Assembly (NCBI GenBank): GCA_032718475.1
Contig: JAUCBJ010000455.1
Span: 1-27,892, forward strand
Direction of reading: 5' to 3'
From: Nemertoderma westbladi
Lineage: Eukaryota; Xenacoelomorpha; Nemertodermatida; Nemertodermatidae
DNA: 27,892 nucleotides
The notes beneath the pieces are model-generated. The model did not search any database, was not told where the DNA came from, and was given only the letters and a program-made list of their open reading frames with translations. The translations under genes were made by a program, and so were the position numbers. Below, piece by piece: positions 8,690 to 19,205 of the stretch (positions are counted from its first letter, which is position 1; each line of letters starts with the position of its first letter).

Positions 8690-8895
8690 ACTCAAGGAAT
8701 GCATGTCACCCTTCCACTCTGTTTCCCAAGTTGCCTTGGTTCCCATTTATCCAACCCTTGATTATGAAAGCCCGGGTTGGGCTAGGCTGCAGCATTTAAT
8801 GCACTGTGCACAAATAGTGCTGCCCCATCTAGGGATCGAACCATGGCTTCCTAATTGGAAGCCCAGGAATGTCACCACTAGACTAAGATGTTGCT
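8690..8895 (-). mobile_element. tRNA-derived SINE
   Basis: On the minus strand the head (about 8893-8826) reads like a degenerate tRNA. It has an A-box-like TAGTCTAGTGGTGA (8872-8885) and a B-box-like GGTTCGATCCC (8832-8842) at tRNA spacing, with an anticodon-arm-like CTTCCAATTAGGAAG between them. The unrelated body down to about 8690 contains GCAGCCTAGCCCAACCCGGG and GGGTTGGATAAATGGGAACC. RNA polymerase III transcription and LINE-driven spread are family knowledge. This is not a functional tRNA gene: arms are mismatched and the body is fused to it. Confidence 0.75.
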
Positions 8896-9083
8896 TGGTC
8901 TAAGATATAATATTATATGTGATATAATAATTGATTATATTAGTAAAAAAATTCATTCGAGTAAAAATTATGTTACATGATCCTTTATGATGTATAATGT
9001 ATATTCTTATTACAGGGTAATAATACACTAACACGCCTACACACTTGAACTTGATGTAAGACCTATGAGACAATGGGACTTAC

Positions 9084-9254
9084 CTTATTTCAGTAGACTT
9101 AGCATGTTTGTTACAAGTTACTGGCTTTAAATGGTTGTAGTTCAGCTTTAACGTCAGAGAATACTTACTATGGTTCTGGTAACAGAGTGGATTTGACTTC
9201 AGCTTGCTATATGGCAGCAAAGTACTGGAAAAACACTGTGAGCTATATTTCACT
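9084..9254 (-). CDS. Possible exon with strong splice sites (unrecognised)
   Basis: A minus-strand stretch of 171 nt lies between TTTCATTTCACAG (acceptor) and AATAAG|GTAAGT (a near-ideal donor at 9083). One frame is open throughout, phase 2 at both ends, and includes SNPLCYQNHSKYSLTLK and PVTCNKHAKS. It lies just after the TSP1 exon and would join it if that exon used the donor at 9302, but the intron would be only 48 nt. No domain is recognised. It may equally be chance. Confidence 0.3.
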
Positions 9255-9294
9255 CTGTGAAATGAAATTTACTTAACATTAAATGTCAACAAAC

Positions 9295-9462
9295 CATAAT
9301 ACAAGCTTTTATCCAAAGGGCATGTAGGCAAATGTTCTCTTCCTTCGCAGCCACCGCCCCATCTTTCCCTAAAGCAACGCTTCCATCTTGTCGGTCCAAG
9401 GACTGAAGGCTCTTTGGGACACACACTATTATCCAAAGTCCACTCACTCCAAACACCAGCAT
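9295..9462 (-). CDS. Thrombospondin type 1 (TSP1) domain exon (partial gene)
   Basis: The minus-strand peptide begins AGVWSEWTLDNSVC and continues to TRWKRCFRERWGGGCEGRE and TCPLDK. It carries the TSP1 hallmarks: the W-S-x-W-T motif, R-W-K-R layered-fold residues, GGGCEG and a final cysteine. TSP1 modules occur in secreted and cell-surface adhesion or protease proteins. The acceptor is TTGTTTTAG at 9463, phase 1. Two donors are possible: G|GTTTGT at 9294 (phase 1, giving the usual symmetric TSP1 exon, used here) or TT|GTATTA at 9302 (phase 2). Only four cysteines are present, so the module is a short variant. It probably belongs to the same minus-strand gene as the PAN exons upstream, but a linking exon is needed, because PAN exon 2 ends in phase 0. 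Confidence 0.78.
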
Positions 9463-9469
9463 CTAAAAC

Positions 9470-10336
9470 AACATATTATGTTGAGAATTTTCATAAGTGT
9501 TTTTCTTTTGCAACAGCAATACATCACAGGTTGTGTGTTGTATAAGGATATATATAAAATTAGTAACCCATATTAACTAAAACCCACAGTTCCTTAAAAC
9601 CTAGCCAAGCTAGCATTTTTGGCTAATCACTTTTCAAACTTTTCTCCTGGTAATTATCGGGGATCCCTGTCCATATTTTTCTTTAGTGTATTTTAGTATA
9701 ACTAGAACTCGTACGTTTGCCTGTTTACAATCGACCTTCAATTCTGTATAAATTTATTTCTTCTGTCGCTATCGGGATGTTTGTTTATACTTTATTTCAG
9801 ATGTACTTTCGTTTTGTTATATTTTGATGTCAAAAAATAAGTCAAATTCCGCTCTACTTGCATATGAATAGCTTTATTGTTGGACCGATAGAGAAACAGA
9901 CTATATTCCACTAAACATAAAACTGACGTCGGAAATGAAATCACCGACCACGGAAACCCCACTAATGACAATTTTCTTTAAAATAACATTTTTTTAAATT
10001 GTGTGTGTGGTACTGTACATTTTACAGTGCTATATATGTATAATAATAGTGTTTTATATATTAAGTAATATAATTTACTGGGGGTAAAGTAAGTCAATTT
10101 AATCTACCTACTTTCTTAAAATTACATAAGACAATTTTATTAATAATAAAAATTATAATATTATTAAATTATTACGTTTTTTTTCCTCCAAGGCACACAT
10201 CTCCCTTTCCCTCTCTTCTTTGCCTACTGCTTCTTTGCCTTCTTCCTCACATCCACACTAAAAATGAAAGGATCTCAATAAAATCTGTAATATAATATTA
10301 TGTTTTTTAGTGATATATATACGTATGCCTATCATT
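9470..10336. other. AT-rich sequence before the minisatellite
   Basis: Nothing coding was found. A pyrimidine-rich stretch lies at about 10184-10258, and there is a small stem (TAGCCAA ... TTGGCTA) near 9602-9626. Confidence 0.45.
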
Positions 10337-11704
10337 CTGTATTTCAATATTTTAATGTTAAATTATTTATTATTCAATGATATTTTAATGTTAAATTATA
10401 TATTATTTAATGATATTTTTATGTTAAATTATTTATTATTTAATGATATTTTAATTTTAAATAATTTATTATTAAATGATATTTTAATGTTAAATAATTT
10501 ATTATTTAATGATATTTTAATGTTAAATAATTTATTATTTAATGATATTTTAATGTTAACTTATTTATTATTTAATGATATTTTAATGTTAAATTATTTA
10601 TTATTTAATGATATTTTAATGTTAAATTATTTATTATTTAATGATATTTTAATGTTAAATTATTTATTATTTAATGATATTTTAATGTTAAATTATTTAT
10701 TATTTGATGATATTTTAATGTTAAATAATTATTATTTAATGATATTTTAATGTTAAATTATTTATTATTTAATGATATTTTAATGTTAAATTATTTATTA
10801 TTTAATGATATTTTAATGTTAAATAATTATTATTTAATGATATTTTAATGTTAAATTATTTATTATTTAATGATATTTTAATGTTAAATTATTTATTATT
10901 TAATGATATTTTAATGTTAAATTATTTATTATTTAATGATATTTTAATGTTAAATTATTTATTATTTAATGATATTTTAATGTTAACTTATTTATTATTT
11001 AATGATATTTTAATGTTAAATTATTTATTATTTAATGATATTTTAATGTTAAATTATTTATTATTTATGATATTTTAATGTTAAATTATTTATTATTTAA
11101 TGATATTTTAATGTTAAATTATTTATTATTTAATGATATTTTAATGTTAAATAATTATTATTTAATGATATTTTAATGTTAAATAATTATTATTTGATGA
11201 TATTTTAATGTTAAATTATTTATTATTTAATGATATTTTAATGTTAAATTATTTATTATTTAATGATATTTTAATGTTAAATTATTTATTATTTAATTAT
11301 ATTTTAATGTTAAATTATTTATTATTTAATGATATTTTAATGTTAAATTATTTATTATTTAATGATATTTTAATGTTAAATTATTTATTATTTATGATAT
11401 TTTAATGTTAAATTATTTATTATTTAATGATATTTTAATGTTAAATTATTTATTATTTAATGATATTTTAATGTTAAATAATTATTATTTAATGATATTT
11501 TAATGTTAAATAATTATTATTTAATGATATTTTAATGTTAAATTATTTATTATTTAATGATATTTTAATGTTAAATTATTTATTATTTAATGATATTTTA
11601 ATGTTAAATTATTTATTATTTAATGATATTTTAATGTTAAATTATTTATTATTTAATGATATTTTAATGTTAAATTATTTATTATTTAATGATATTTTAA
11701 TGTT
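10337..11704 (+). repeat. 33-bp AT-rich minisatellite, about 41 copies
   Basis: The unit is TTAAATTATTTATTATTTAA + TGATATTTTAATG (33 bp), repeated with few substitutions. Some units are 29-32 bp through small deletions (AAATAATTATTATTTAATG and TTATTTATGATATTTT variants). Because 33 is divisible by three, one frame stays open and reads an 11-residue repeat (MLNYLLFNDIL), but the frame breaks at each short unit and there is no sign of a real gene. The last part has a higher-order period of 327 bp: blocks at about 11051-11377 and 11378-11704 carry the same length variants at the same offsets. Confidence 0.97.
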
Positions 11705-11705
11705 T

Positions 11706-12428
11706 TATTACTGTAAAGAGAAGTGTCTTGAGGCACTTTGCCCTTTATATTATTATTTAAAAAAAAAAAGTTTTTTTGATATACCAGTACAGTAGCAATA
11801 TTTTATATTAATATTACAAATGAACATGGAAGAAGAAAGTAAGGAAATTATGACGATAAAATATTAGAGTTATTAGAGAGATTAATTAATTTAAAGTAAA
11901 TTAGCAGTCAAATAATTATTAGGACCGTATAAAATAATGTAAAGTAATTCAACTACTGTAATACTGTATACCGCACAGATAGGGGGGAAAACGTAATGAA
12001 GTAAATGAAGCAATAATGATGGATCCAATAACGAGTTTAAAGTAAAGTAAACAGGTAGAATGTGGGAACGTGCTATATTATTATTAATGTTTATAAAATT
12101 TAGCATATTATATTTTTAAAAATAAAATTTCAAATTGGCACTTATCAGCCACACTAACGTTGAAAGAAATAATTATCACTGTGGAATAGTTTGTGAATTT
12201 GATTTTTAAGTTATTTGTTTATAATTTTAGTTTATCATTTACTTAGAGGAATTACAGTAGTTGGCGCATACAAATATAACTTTTATATTCTCATACATTC
12301 AACGGTTGCAGATAATGTAGGTGGTATATTACTGCGGATATCTACGAATGGGATGTTGCCCCATTACCTGCTATAACGAAAGCTAATCAATCAGATAAAA
12401 TATAAATATCAAATTATTTATGAATGTA
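11706..12428. other. AT-rich sequence, no feature seen
   Basis: A short A run (about 11760-11769) lies next to a T run. No exon, RNA gene or repeat is supported. Confidence 0.45.
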
Positions 12429-12437
12429 GTACATAGA
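12429..12437 (+). repeat. Target-site duplication, left (GTACATAGA)
   Basis: Identical to 13228-13236 on the other side of the MITE. Confidence 0.9.
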
Positions 12438-13227
12438 GGATAGTTATAAAACCCGAAAATATCCACAAACAAGGCGAATTTATCAACGAAAATATCGAAA
12501 TTATAAAACAATCTACAAAACCTCGCTTTCCAGTCAGATCGGTATTATTAGAAGGTACACTTTACATTTTATTTATAATTAATAAAATCCGATAATTTCG
12601 ACCCATTTCCGCCCTTAAAAGTAATTTACAGTAATACCAAATACTGTCTGCTGGTTGGTTGTTGGGTGTTGTTGACCAATGGCGGCTTGGATGAATCAAT
12701 TCAGCATCAGCTGATCAGTGTTCTAGAGTATTACAGGCATGGTACAGCCTGAAGGGGTATAAGGAACCGCACCGGTCAGCCGGTACCCTAACCCATCACT
12801 GCATACCCATTACGGCATACGGTGCCTCCGAGTTGCATGTGTGCAATGTACAGTGACTGCCAGACAAGTGGCGCATATGAACAGGCTGATTGGTGATCCT
12901 AACTACACAGAACTGCAGTGCAGCAGTCGCAATGCTGTAGGCCTACACTCGACTGTGCTGTCCTAATTTGAGCGCCATCTTGTGGTGTTTTGCCATCATT
13001 GGATTACCCCTAAAAACCAATCAGCAGAAACAGTATGAGGTATTAAATTACTTTTAGGCTCGAAAATGGGGCGAAATTATCGGATTTCATTAATTCAAAA
13101 ATGTAAAGTGTGCCTTCTAATAATACCGATCTGACTGGAAAGTGAGATTTTATTTAAAGTTTTATAATTTCGACATTTTCGTTAATAATTTCGTCTTTTT
13201 CGTTATTTTGGAGTTTTATAACTATCC
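12438..13227. mobile_element. 790-bp fold-back MITE with 9-bp target-site duplication
   Basis: Long imperfect inverted repeats (about 12438-12685 and 12990-13227) begin with the same 15 bases, GGATAGTTATAAAAC, and both contain CCAGTCAGATCGGTATTATT. The element is flanked by an exact direct repeat, GTACATAGA, at 12429-12437 and 13228-13236. The core of about 300 bp is richer in GC and contains no ORF. A 9-bp duplication with TIRs of about 240 bp is typical of Mutator-like (MULE) non-autonomous elements; the superfamily is inferred from this structure alone. Confidence 0.9.
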
Positions 13228-13236
13228 GTACATAGA
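13228..13236 (+). repeat. Target-site duplication, right (GTACATAGA)
   Basis: Identical to 12429-12437. The matching copies suggest a relatively recent insertion. Confidence 0.9.
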
Positions 13237-13339
13237 AGTGTAGCTATGGAGCAACGGCAACGATTGGACGAATCATGGACTCTCAGACTTACAATTAAAA
13301 GATAGTTTTAAGATTCGAAATTGCCTTTTATAACGAAAA

Positions 13340-13410
13340 TGATAAACAATGTTGTTACCAATTGGGGGAAAGGAGCAGGTTACACAGGTGTGCTTTTATA
13401 ACCAATAAAA
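13340..13410 (+). repeat. Copy of the GGTAAC...CAGGTTACA dispersed repeat
   Basis: GTTGTTACCAATTGGGGGAA and AGGAGCAGGTTACACAGG match the reverse complement of the tandem pair at 7740-7900. Confidence 0.65.
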
Positions 13411-14570
13411 TATGTAGCAGTACTTCGAATCCCAATGCCAATAAAAAATATTCATGAATGAATTTTTTGTTATGTTTAAAGTTATGAATTGTGACGGGAT
13501 CCGAGAATCCCGACCGGTTGTTTTATTTACGCGTCCCCGCCGTGTGTGAAAAGAGTTTGTTGTTAGATTGAGAGTTCTGATGTTGTTGATGGATATAAAT
13601 ATATTATATTATAAATGATTACCGATGATTACTGATATTATAAATACAGTACAGGCCACCAGAATGCAGATTTGTACAATTGTGAACACATTTTATCAAA
13701 TGTGTACCAGTGTAATGTAATGTTGTTGTACGGGACAATTGAACATAATTGAATTGGCAACAACCCAAATTTTTTCGCCAAAGGATACAATTGAATACTT
13801 TTGAAACGCTTAGTAATCTGGAAACTCTCTGTAGTTTGCCGCTAACTGTCACTCACTGCAGCTGGAAATGCGATAAGGATATCGTTTACCTTTATAGAGT
13901 GCGGTTAATAGTGACTAGTAGGCAGGCCTATAGTTAGTGATGTTAAGGCATCTTCTGGTGTTTCTCTGTGCCCTCTCGGTGTCAGACTAATGGCGCGACA
14001 TCTCCCTGCACTAAATTAATTATTCAATGGTCTAGGCTCCTCCATCCATATACCCATACACTCCATGAACATTAACAGTGTGCGGTTAGTAGTGTCTATA
14101 TACACTCCATGAACCTCCATGTGGTCTTGTATGTAGTTCTCTCTCTACCAATACAGCCCATATCCGCAATGTTACGCCCTGGGGGCTCTCTCATCTACCT
14201 GATATCAGACATACAGCTGCGCACCGCACACAAAGCCTTTGTCGGTCCCAGCAAGTTAGCCACCTGCTGTGTGATCTAGAAGATAACTCGCCATAACCTG
14301 CCAATCAGATGACTTGAACAAATGTGTTCACATGTGATCACATTGGATGAAATCTGCTTTTTCTGGTGGCCTGTACTGTAATATAAATAAATATAATAAT
14401 AGAGTAAAGCATAAACACAGTTAATGGACTGTAGGATGTAAAATACCGGTAAAATAATTGGTGATGGTGGCGGCGACGGTAATAAAAGTTACCGTTCTGC
14501 CCTAACTGTACTGAGTAAGCTAACTGAATAATATAAAAACATCAACGGGTTATATTGCACTGTGTTGGCC
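13411..14570. other. Intron-like region with no supported exon
   Basis: Several possible splice words were examined on the minus strand, but no open stretch with a recognisable domain was found. An exon joining PAN exon 2 (phase 0) to the TSP1 exon (phase 1) should lie somewhere between 9.46 and 14.93 kb and may be short. Confidence 0.35.
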
Positions 14571-14780
14571 TTACTACCCAGATGATGCATCTCCTGTCCC
14601 CCCATTGGCTGATAACCTAATTCTCGCCTTTGCTACTGCGGGAGTGTCCCCCCCCCCCGCTGATGTTACTTTCCTTCTCCCCAGAGGCTTAACCTCTGAC
14701 CCCCATTGTGTGCGGCCCTTTGGGGTTTGTCGTCCCCGTTTATTGGGGGTGATACGAGGTTGGTTGGTAATCAACATCGT
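14571..14780 (+). repeat. Dispersed repeat with internal C tract, also at 27.38-27.60 kb
   Basis: CCCCATTGGCTGATAACCTAATTC with a following C11 run (14648-14658) resembles the reverse complement of 27385-27605, which has CCCCAGCATTGGCTAATCTAA and a C23 run. Order and spacing are kept, although identity is low. No ORF is convincing. Confidence 0.5.
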
Positions 14781-14928
14781 ACTCCCCAATATTGCTTATA
14801 GGCACCGCTTTCCCAACTTTATGGGGTGGTTAGCGGAATTGAATTCGCTAACATGAATTTTAGTTGATTTATGTTTAATTTAGTGAATTAATTTTAGTGA
14901 TAAAAAAATTAATTGTGATAAAACTTAC

Positions 14929-15139
14929 TGGGGGTTTTGCATCAGAAGTAGCGCCATTAAGTGCATTTGTAGAATCATCACTAACAGATAAATAATCGTA
15001 AACATTATTTGCTATTAGATCAGCTGCAGCTACATCCTCCGCATACTCATCGTTTAACTGACAAGAATAGGTTTGTTTTCCATCTTTCATTAGAATGGTG
15101 TTGTCATTTCTGTAGTTAAGAGACTTGCACTTTTTATTG
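14929..15139 (-). CDS. PAN/apple domain, exon 2 of a secreted protein
   Basis: This exon completes the apple fold started in exon 1. The acceptor is TTTTATCACAG (15140-15150) and the donor CCCCCA|GTAAGT (14928). It enters in phase 2 and ends in phase 0, adding residues 73-143. It reads SNKKCKSLNYRND, then KDGKQTYSCQLNDEYAED, the pattern C-x-S-x-N-Y ... C-x-L-N-D of PAN_1/apple modules, which bind proteins or sugars outside the cell. The final 35 residues are acidic and Ser/Asn-rich and look like a linker (SVSDDSTNALNGATSDAKPP). The next exon must start in phase 0 and was not identified. Confidence 0.85.
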
Positions 15140-16072
15140 CTGTGATAAAATAAATTTTCATTTATTAATAATAGAAACTAGAATAAGTGGCCCCCAGAGC
15201 CGGAGTATTTTCCTCTGCACTATTACCCACAGGGGACAATAATTACCCCTTATAAGCAATTGAACAGTTGAGAAAAATTTCCCCAACAATCTGAAGCAAT
15301 TGCCCTGCAGAAACCCAAACGGAAGCATTATTAGCCATGTCAAGACACTGATGTTACTTGTGAGAGAGAAATTCTTAATATAAAGAACATCTCAAGTTGA
15401 TTACATCACCAGCCATAAGTAAGTTCAGGACAAAGATAAATCAATTACAAATGCTGACATACAGCAACAGTCAAGATTTATTTACCTGAAAAACTGTAAA
15501 TTAGGTATCTGTACAGAAATGTTGTGCCAAGGGCGCCTAAAAGCTGATAATATTGAAGAATGTGTTGGGAAATGGAAAGACTACTAACCTACAGTACATG
15601 GTCAGCCATCAAACATCGAGGTCAGCTATATGACAAGCTGCTACCCTGAGAAATAGGGTAAAAAAATACTGTATGAGACCAACTTAAAAGGGATACTGGC
15701 ACTTGGGGACATGTGAGAAACGAAATTACGTTAAATATGGAGATTCGGGAATTCGAGGACTTGTGTGGTGTTTTTGTGATAAAAAGTTACACTATTATGC
15801 CAAAAAATATAGGAACTTAGGAAAACATAGGCCTATAGGTATACATATCTGATACAGAGGAATGATTAGATGTCATGTCGCAATACTTGCTGGGGGTATC
15901 AAGTGGAATTGACTGGATATCACATTGCGATACTTGATGGTGACTGGATGTCTTCTCATAATACTTCCTAGTTGAGCCAATAAACATTAACATAAACATT
16001 AACCATTAAAAACAATTCAATGGTTTAATATGTAATTTAATATGTATTTTTTTTATATATTTTAAAACTCAC
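15140..16072 (-). other. Intron between PAN exons 1 and 2
   Basis: About 930 bp of sequence between the GTGAGT donor and the TTATCACAG acceptor. A short phase 2-2 open stretch ends at a CAG|GTAAAT donor near 15486 and could be a skipped or false exon; it breaks the PAN pattern if included. Confidence 0.7.
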
Positions 16073-16290
16073 CTGAGACACAAGGCACTGCACCGAATCC
16101 TCGAAACAGGCTTTGACACGTTCTTGATTACATGATTAATCAGCTGATGTTCTGCAGCATAGCCTTCGGTACCAGCACCAAAGGTTGTATCTCTGTAGCA
16201 AGTAATACTCTCTTTCCCCTGCAAACCATGAGTTTGTGCTGGCCAGTTCAGCACTAAGCCAAGTAGAATCAAATGAAGATACCGAGTCAT
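16073..16290 (-). CDS. Signal peptide and start of PAN/apple domain, exon 1
   Basis: First coding exon of a secreted or cell-surface protein. The ATG at 16290 opens a clear signal peptide (MTRYLHLILLGLVLNWPAQT; hydrophobic core LILLGLVLNW, likely cleavage after HG at 22). The mature part has C31, an N-glycosylation motif (NVS, 57-59) and SRIRCSALCL (C67, C71), the first half of an apple domain. The donor is ideal, CTCAG|GTGAGT, phase 2, and fits the exon at 14929-15139 in frame. The resulting 143 residues hold five cysteines in PAN spacing. The open frame extends nine codons upstream of this ATG, but the hydrophobic signal fits the downstream start better. No promoter could be assigned. Confidence 0.87.
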
Positions 16291-16299
16291 GGTCAACTG

Positions 16300-18117
16300 T
16301 AAATACAAATACAAATTATGGTTTTGGCTACAATTTGGAATGTGGTACCCAAGATGTTAAACGAACGAATGAAGTGGTAGGCATTCACCAGCGGCAGCAT
16401 AGTGTAAAGATGATAGAAAAAATAAAGTATTGAGGGTCTTTAGCTGGTTATATTATATTAGGTAAAGATACAATAGTAAACGTTTTCGACCTACCGGTCT
16501 GCATCAGACTATGTACTGGCAACTAACAGGAAAAGGTGGGTGTTACCCAAGATGTTATTCTAGGGTGCACATTTTGTTATATTTTTATTTTTCACTATTT
16601 ATTATTATTTACTACCAAACGTGATTCTGCTTGAAACCCTAGCGCTTTTACAAGTCTGAGTCTAATTATATGTAAGGTTTTTCTATTGTGATTGAGCAAG
16701 TTGTGGCAACATATCTATTATGAAATGAAAATTATAGGTGTATTTTACTAAGGAAGAATTATTTCAGAAAATTATGCACAGTTACTATACTATATAGACA
16801 CTCGCATAAATTTTCGCTTCTAATACTAAAGGCTGCGAAGGAAAATACCTTTTTGTATTTATACTTCCTGTTGTTATATTTTTCATATTTTAAGTTATTG
16901 CCTCTTACTGTTTATGTAATAGAATAGCTTATTACCATACCAGTATATTTCTACCAGTTTCATCGTCGTGTGCTAGTGCCCTACCATCGGAACAATGAAC
17001 TACTTCACGCGTTTACCTGTTTCTAGGTTCCAACCTCCCTCGATGGAATCCACCAACCGACAACAGCCGGTCACTAGGAACAGTAGACCACAGATACAGA
17101 TCAGTCAACTACTAGCCGTCCAGGATAAGATCCTACCCTTACAGTTTAATTAATGAGCCATTTAAACTATCCAGAACTAATAATAATATTATTGTTAGAA
17201 GAACAGAGTGATTTTGCAGTACTCTTCATCGTGTTTAAGTAACGCAAAATCGTTATTGATTAATAGCCACAAGGCTATTACCCAATAGCCACACATTAAT
17301 AGCCTACTGTATGATTGCGCATAATCCTCCATACACATTATTTTACGTAGATAGTTCGAGGTAAAACGTTCCATAGAAATAGTTATTATACAGAAAACAA
17401 TAAGCAGATGGCTAAATTATTGTGGTAAAAAATCAATGTTATGGGCCTACTTTATTATTCATTACCTTTTTTTGGCTGTCAATCACACATTTTCATCCCA
17501 ATATTCCAGTTAAACAGTTAAACATTTTATAGAAAATAAAATGAGCAGTTTAACACAATGAGCAGGTGGTTTTATATAGGTAAATAATAATCAATGTTAT
17601 ATTCTTCATTGTGTACTATTGTACAGGTACGCCATTTCCCGGAATATAGTTTCGTAATTCAACGATTCAGAGTGCAGTGTTTTTCTATAGGTGCTCGTAT
17701 ATTGTATAGTCTCGGAATGTGACTAGCTGGTTTTTTTTACGTGTGTAATCCACCTAGTGGCGGCGAGTCGTTTGTTTTTCCAAATTTTAACCCTTTTTAC
17801 AAAGCTGTTATTTTTATTTCCGATTTTATGATGGATTTTACTTACAAGGACAATTTATGTGAAGTTTATTTTCTTCTTTATTGGCCTACCCTTTATACTG
17901 TATATATATTTTATTGATATTGTATTGGCTGTAAATTCATTTATTGCGATTGGTAATCCTATAATGAAAGAAGTAAACCAACGATAGAATTTCATCCAAC
18001 GCATGTATTCCAACGATAGAACTTCAGCAAATAAATCATGTATAACTACTGAGGACGCAGGCCGAAGTATTTATTTGCTTCAGGTTTTATAACCGTATAT
18101 ATCACTTCTGGGACAGG
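16300..18117. other. Upstream region of the PAN gene; no gene seen
   Basis: AT-rich sequence with a more GC-balanced patch at about 16975-17150, which could hold a 5' UTR or promoter but shows no distinctive motif. A small AATAGCC/GGCTATT repeat cluster lies at 17262-17308. Confidence 0.4.
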
Positions 18118-18721
18118 CGATAATCTCTGTGTATTGTGATTATGTTCTAGAACACGATTGATAGCGATACACAAACAGTATGTACTATATTTGGTTATTT
18201 ATAGCAACACATTTAGTCATATTAAACCCACACATAACCAACAAATGCGGATATATTTAAAAATAATTAAACACCATGAGCACGAAATGAGAGTAAAAAT
18301 AAATAGGAAATTGAAAGAGAATAATAGTCCAAATTTATTGAACTCACCTGTGTTCGCACACAGCAACACAACATTGAAAAAGAACTTGAAAAAATAGTTT
18401 ACCTGGATTTGTTCTACAGTACTTGAGTTCATGCAATTGGGAACAAAACACGTTCTTATTGAACGGTGATATTTCACCATGTTTGTGTTGCTCTCAGTGT
18501 GCGAAACTGCAAACACAGCTAATTGATAAAGTTGATAGATAAAGTGGGACCTTATATTTTCTTTCAATTTCCTATTTATTTTTACTATGTTTCAATATTA
18601 AATATATCCGCATTCATTGGTTGTGTGTGGGTTTTATTTTAATATAGCTAATATGTTGTATAAACAAACATAGGTATAGCGTTCTAGAACATAATCGGAA
18701 TACACTGTGATTATCATAAAT
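18118..18721. mobile_element. ~600-bp fold-back element with ~250-bp inverted arms
   Basis: Arms at 18118-18370 and 18485-18721 are imperfect reverse complements. Shared words include GATTATGTTCTAGAAC, AACCCACAC, AATGCGGATATATTTAA and AAATAGGAAATTGAAAGA. The core of about 110 bp is single copy. No clear target duplication is visible (flanks GACAGGC and ATAAATG). A THAP-like short exon lies in the core on the minus strand. Confidence 0.8.
18403..18480 (-). CDS. Possible THAP-type first exon inside the fold-back element
   Basis: The minus-strand ATG at 18480 opens 26 codons, MVKYHRSIRTCFVPNC plus ten more residues, ending at a CAG|GTAAAC donor (18402), phase 0. A short basic start followed by C-x-V-P-x-C-x-N is how many THAP zinc-finger proteins begin, and their first exon is often about this size. 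THAP domains occur in P-element and Kolobok transposases as well as host regulators. Only the first cysteine pair is present and no following exon was found, so this is tentative. It may be a leftover of a transposase gene in a deleted element. Confidence 0.33.
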
Positions 18722-19205
18722 GCGTTCAAATCCGATGTGAAATTTCAGGTTTAAAAAAACTGTGGAGATGGTTTATTACCATTATTACAGAAATAATAAG
18801 GTACAAAACATTTTTATGTAGCCCTAATAACATTCGTGAATACAGTAGGCCGATAATAATAGGAAGACAACCCCTACAGTGCCGCTACAAACGAATAAAA
18901 ATAATCTTAAACAATGAACACATTTTGTGTAAAACTTATAATATAAATAAATATCTCAATCTTTATAACTAAAACTAGCCTACCTAGGCCATGAGCCTAC
19001 CTACATCAAACAATAGTAAACTGTCTGTTAGATAGTAAATGTTGTTAGCGTTTCCTGGCGACAAAATGGAAGAGTAAGTGGTACAGTAAATCAGAGCGTT
19101 TAAACTAAGATTTTCCCGCGCTTGTGTATAAACCCCTCAATCTCAGCCGGAACTCGATGAATTTAAAAACGGTTTTCAGATTCGTGATCAGCACACCTTT
19201 TTACA
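18722..19205. other. AT-rich sequence downstream of the Gypsy relic
   Basis: An LTR would be expected near here if the Gypsy copy were complete. A TGTAGCGGCACTGTAGGGG stretch (minus, near 18870-18890) could be an LTR start, but no partner LTR was found. Confidence 0.35.

Noticed and set aside
8826-8893. Functional tRNA gene
   Set aside because: A and B boxes are present, but the stems are mismatched and the sequence continues into a SINE body.
9388-9576. Plus-strand ORF at the TSP1 exon
   Set aside because: Antisense of the TSP1 exon; the minus strand has splice sites and the WSxWT...GGGC pattern.
10310-11795. Long open frames encoding an 11-residue MLNYLLFNDIL repeat protein
   Set aside because: They follow from a 33-bp AT-rich tandem repeat. 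The frame breaks at each short unit, and there is no promoter, splice or domain support.
13560-14340. Candidate exons on minus with GT/AG words (for example ending near 14200)
   Set aside because: Frames are short, hit stops or lack any recognisable domain; splice words alone are expected by chance.
14605-14856. 83-codon ORF in the C-tract region
   Set aside because: It lies in a dispersed repeat with a C11 homopolymer, and no domain or splice evidence was found.
15485-15560. Possible extra exon in the PAN intron (CAG|GTAAAT donor)
   Set aside because: It would fit phase 2-2 but interrupts the cysteine spacing of the apple domain, and exons 1 and 2 join well without it.
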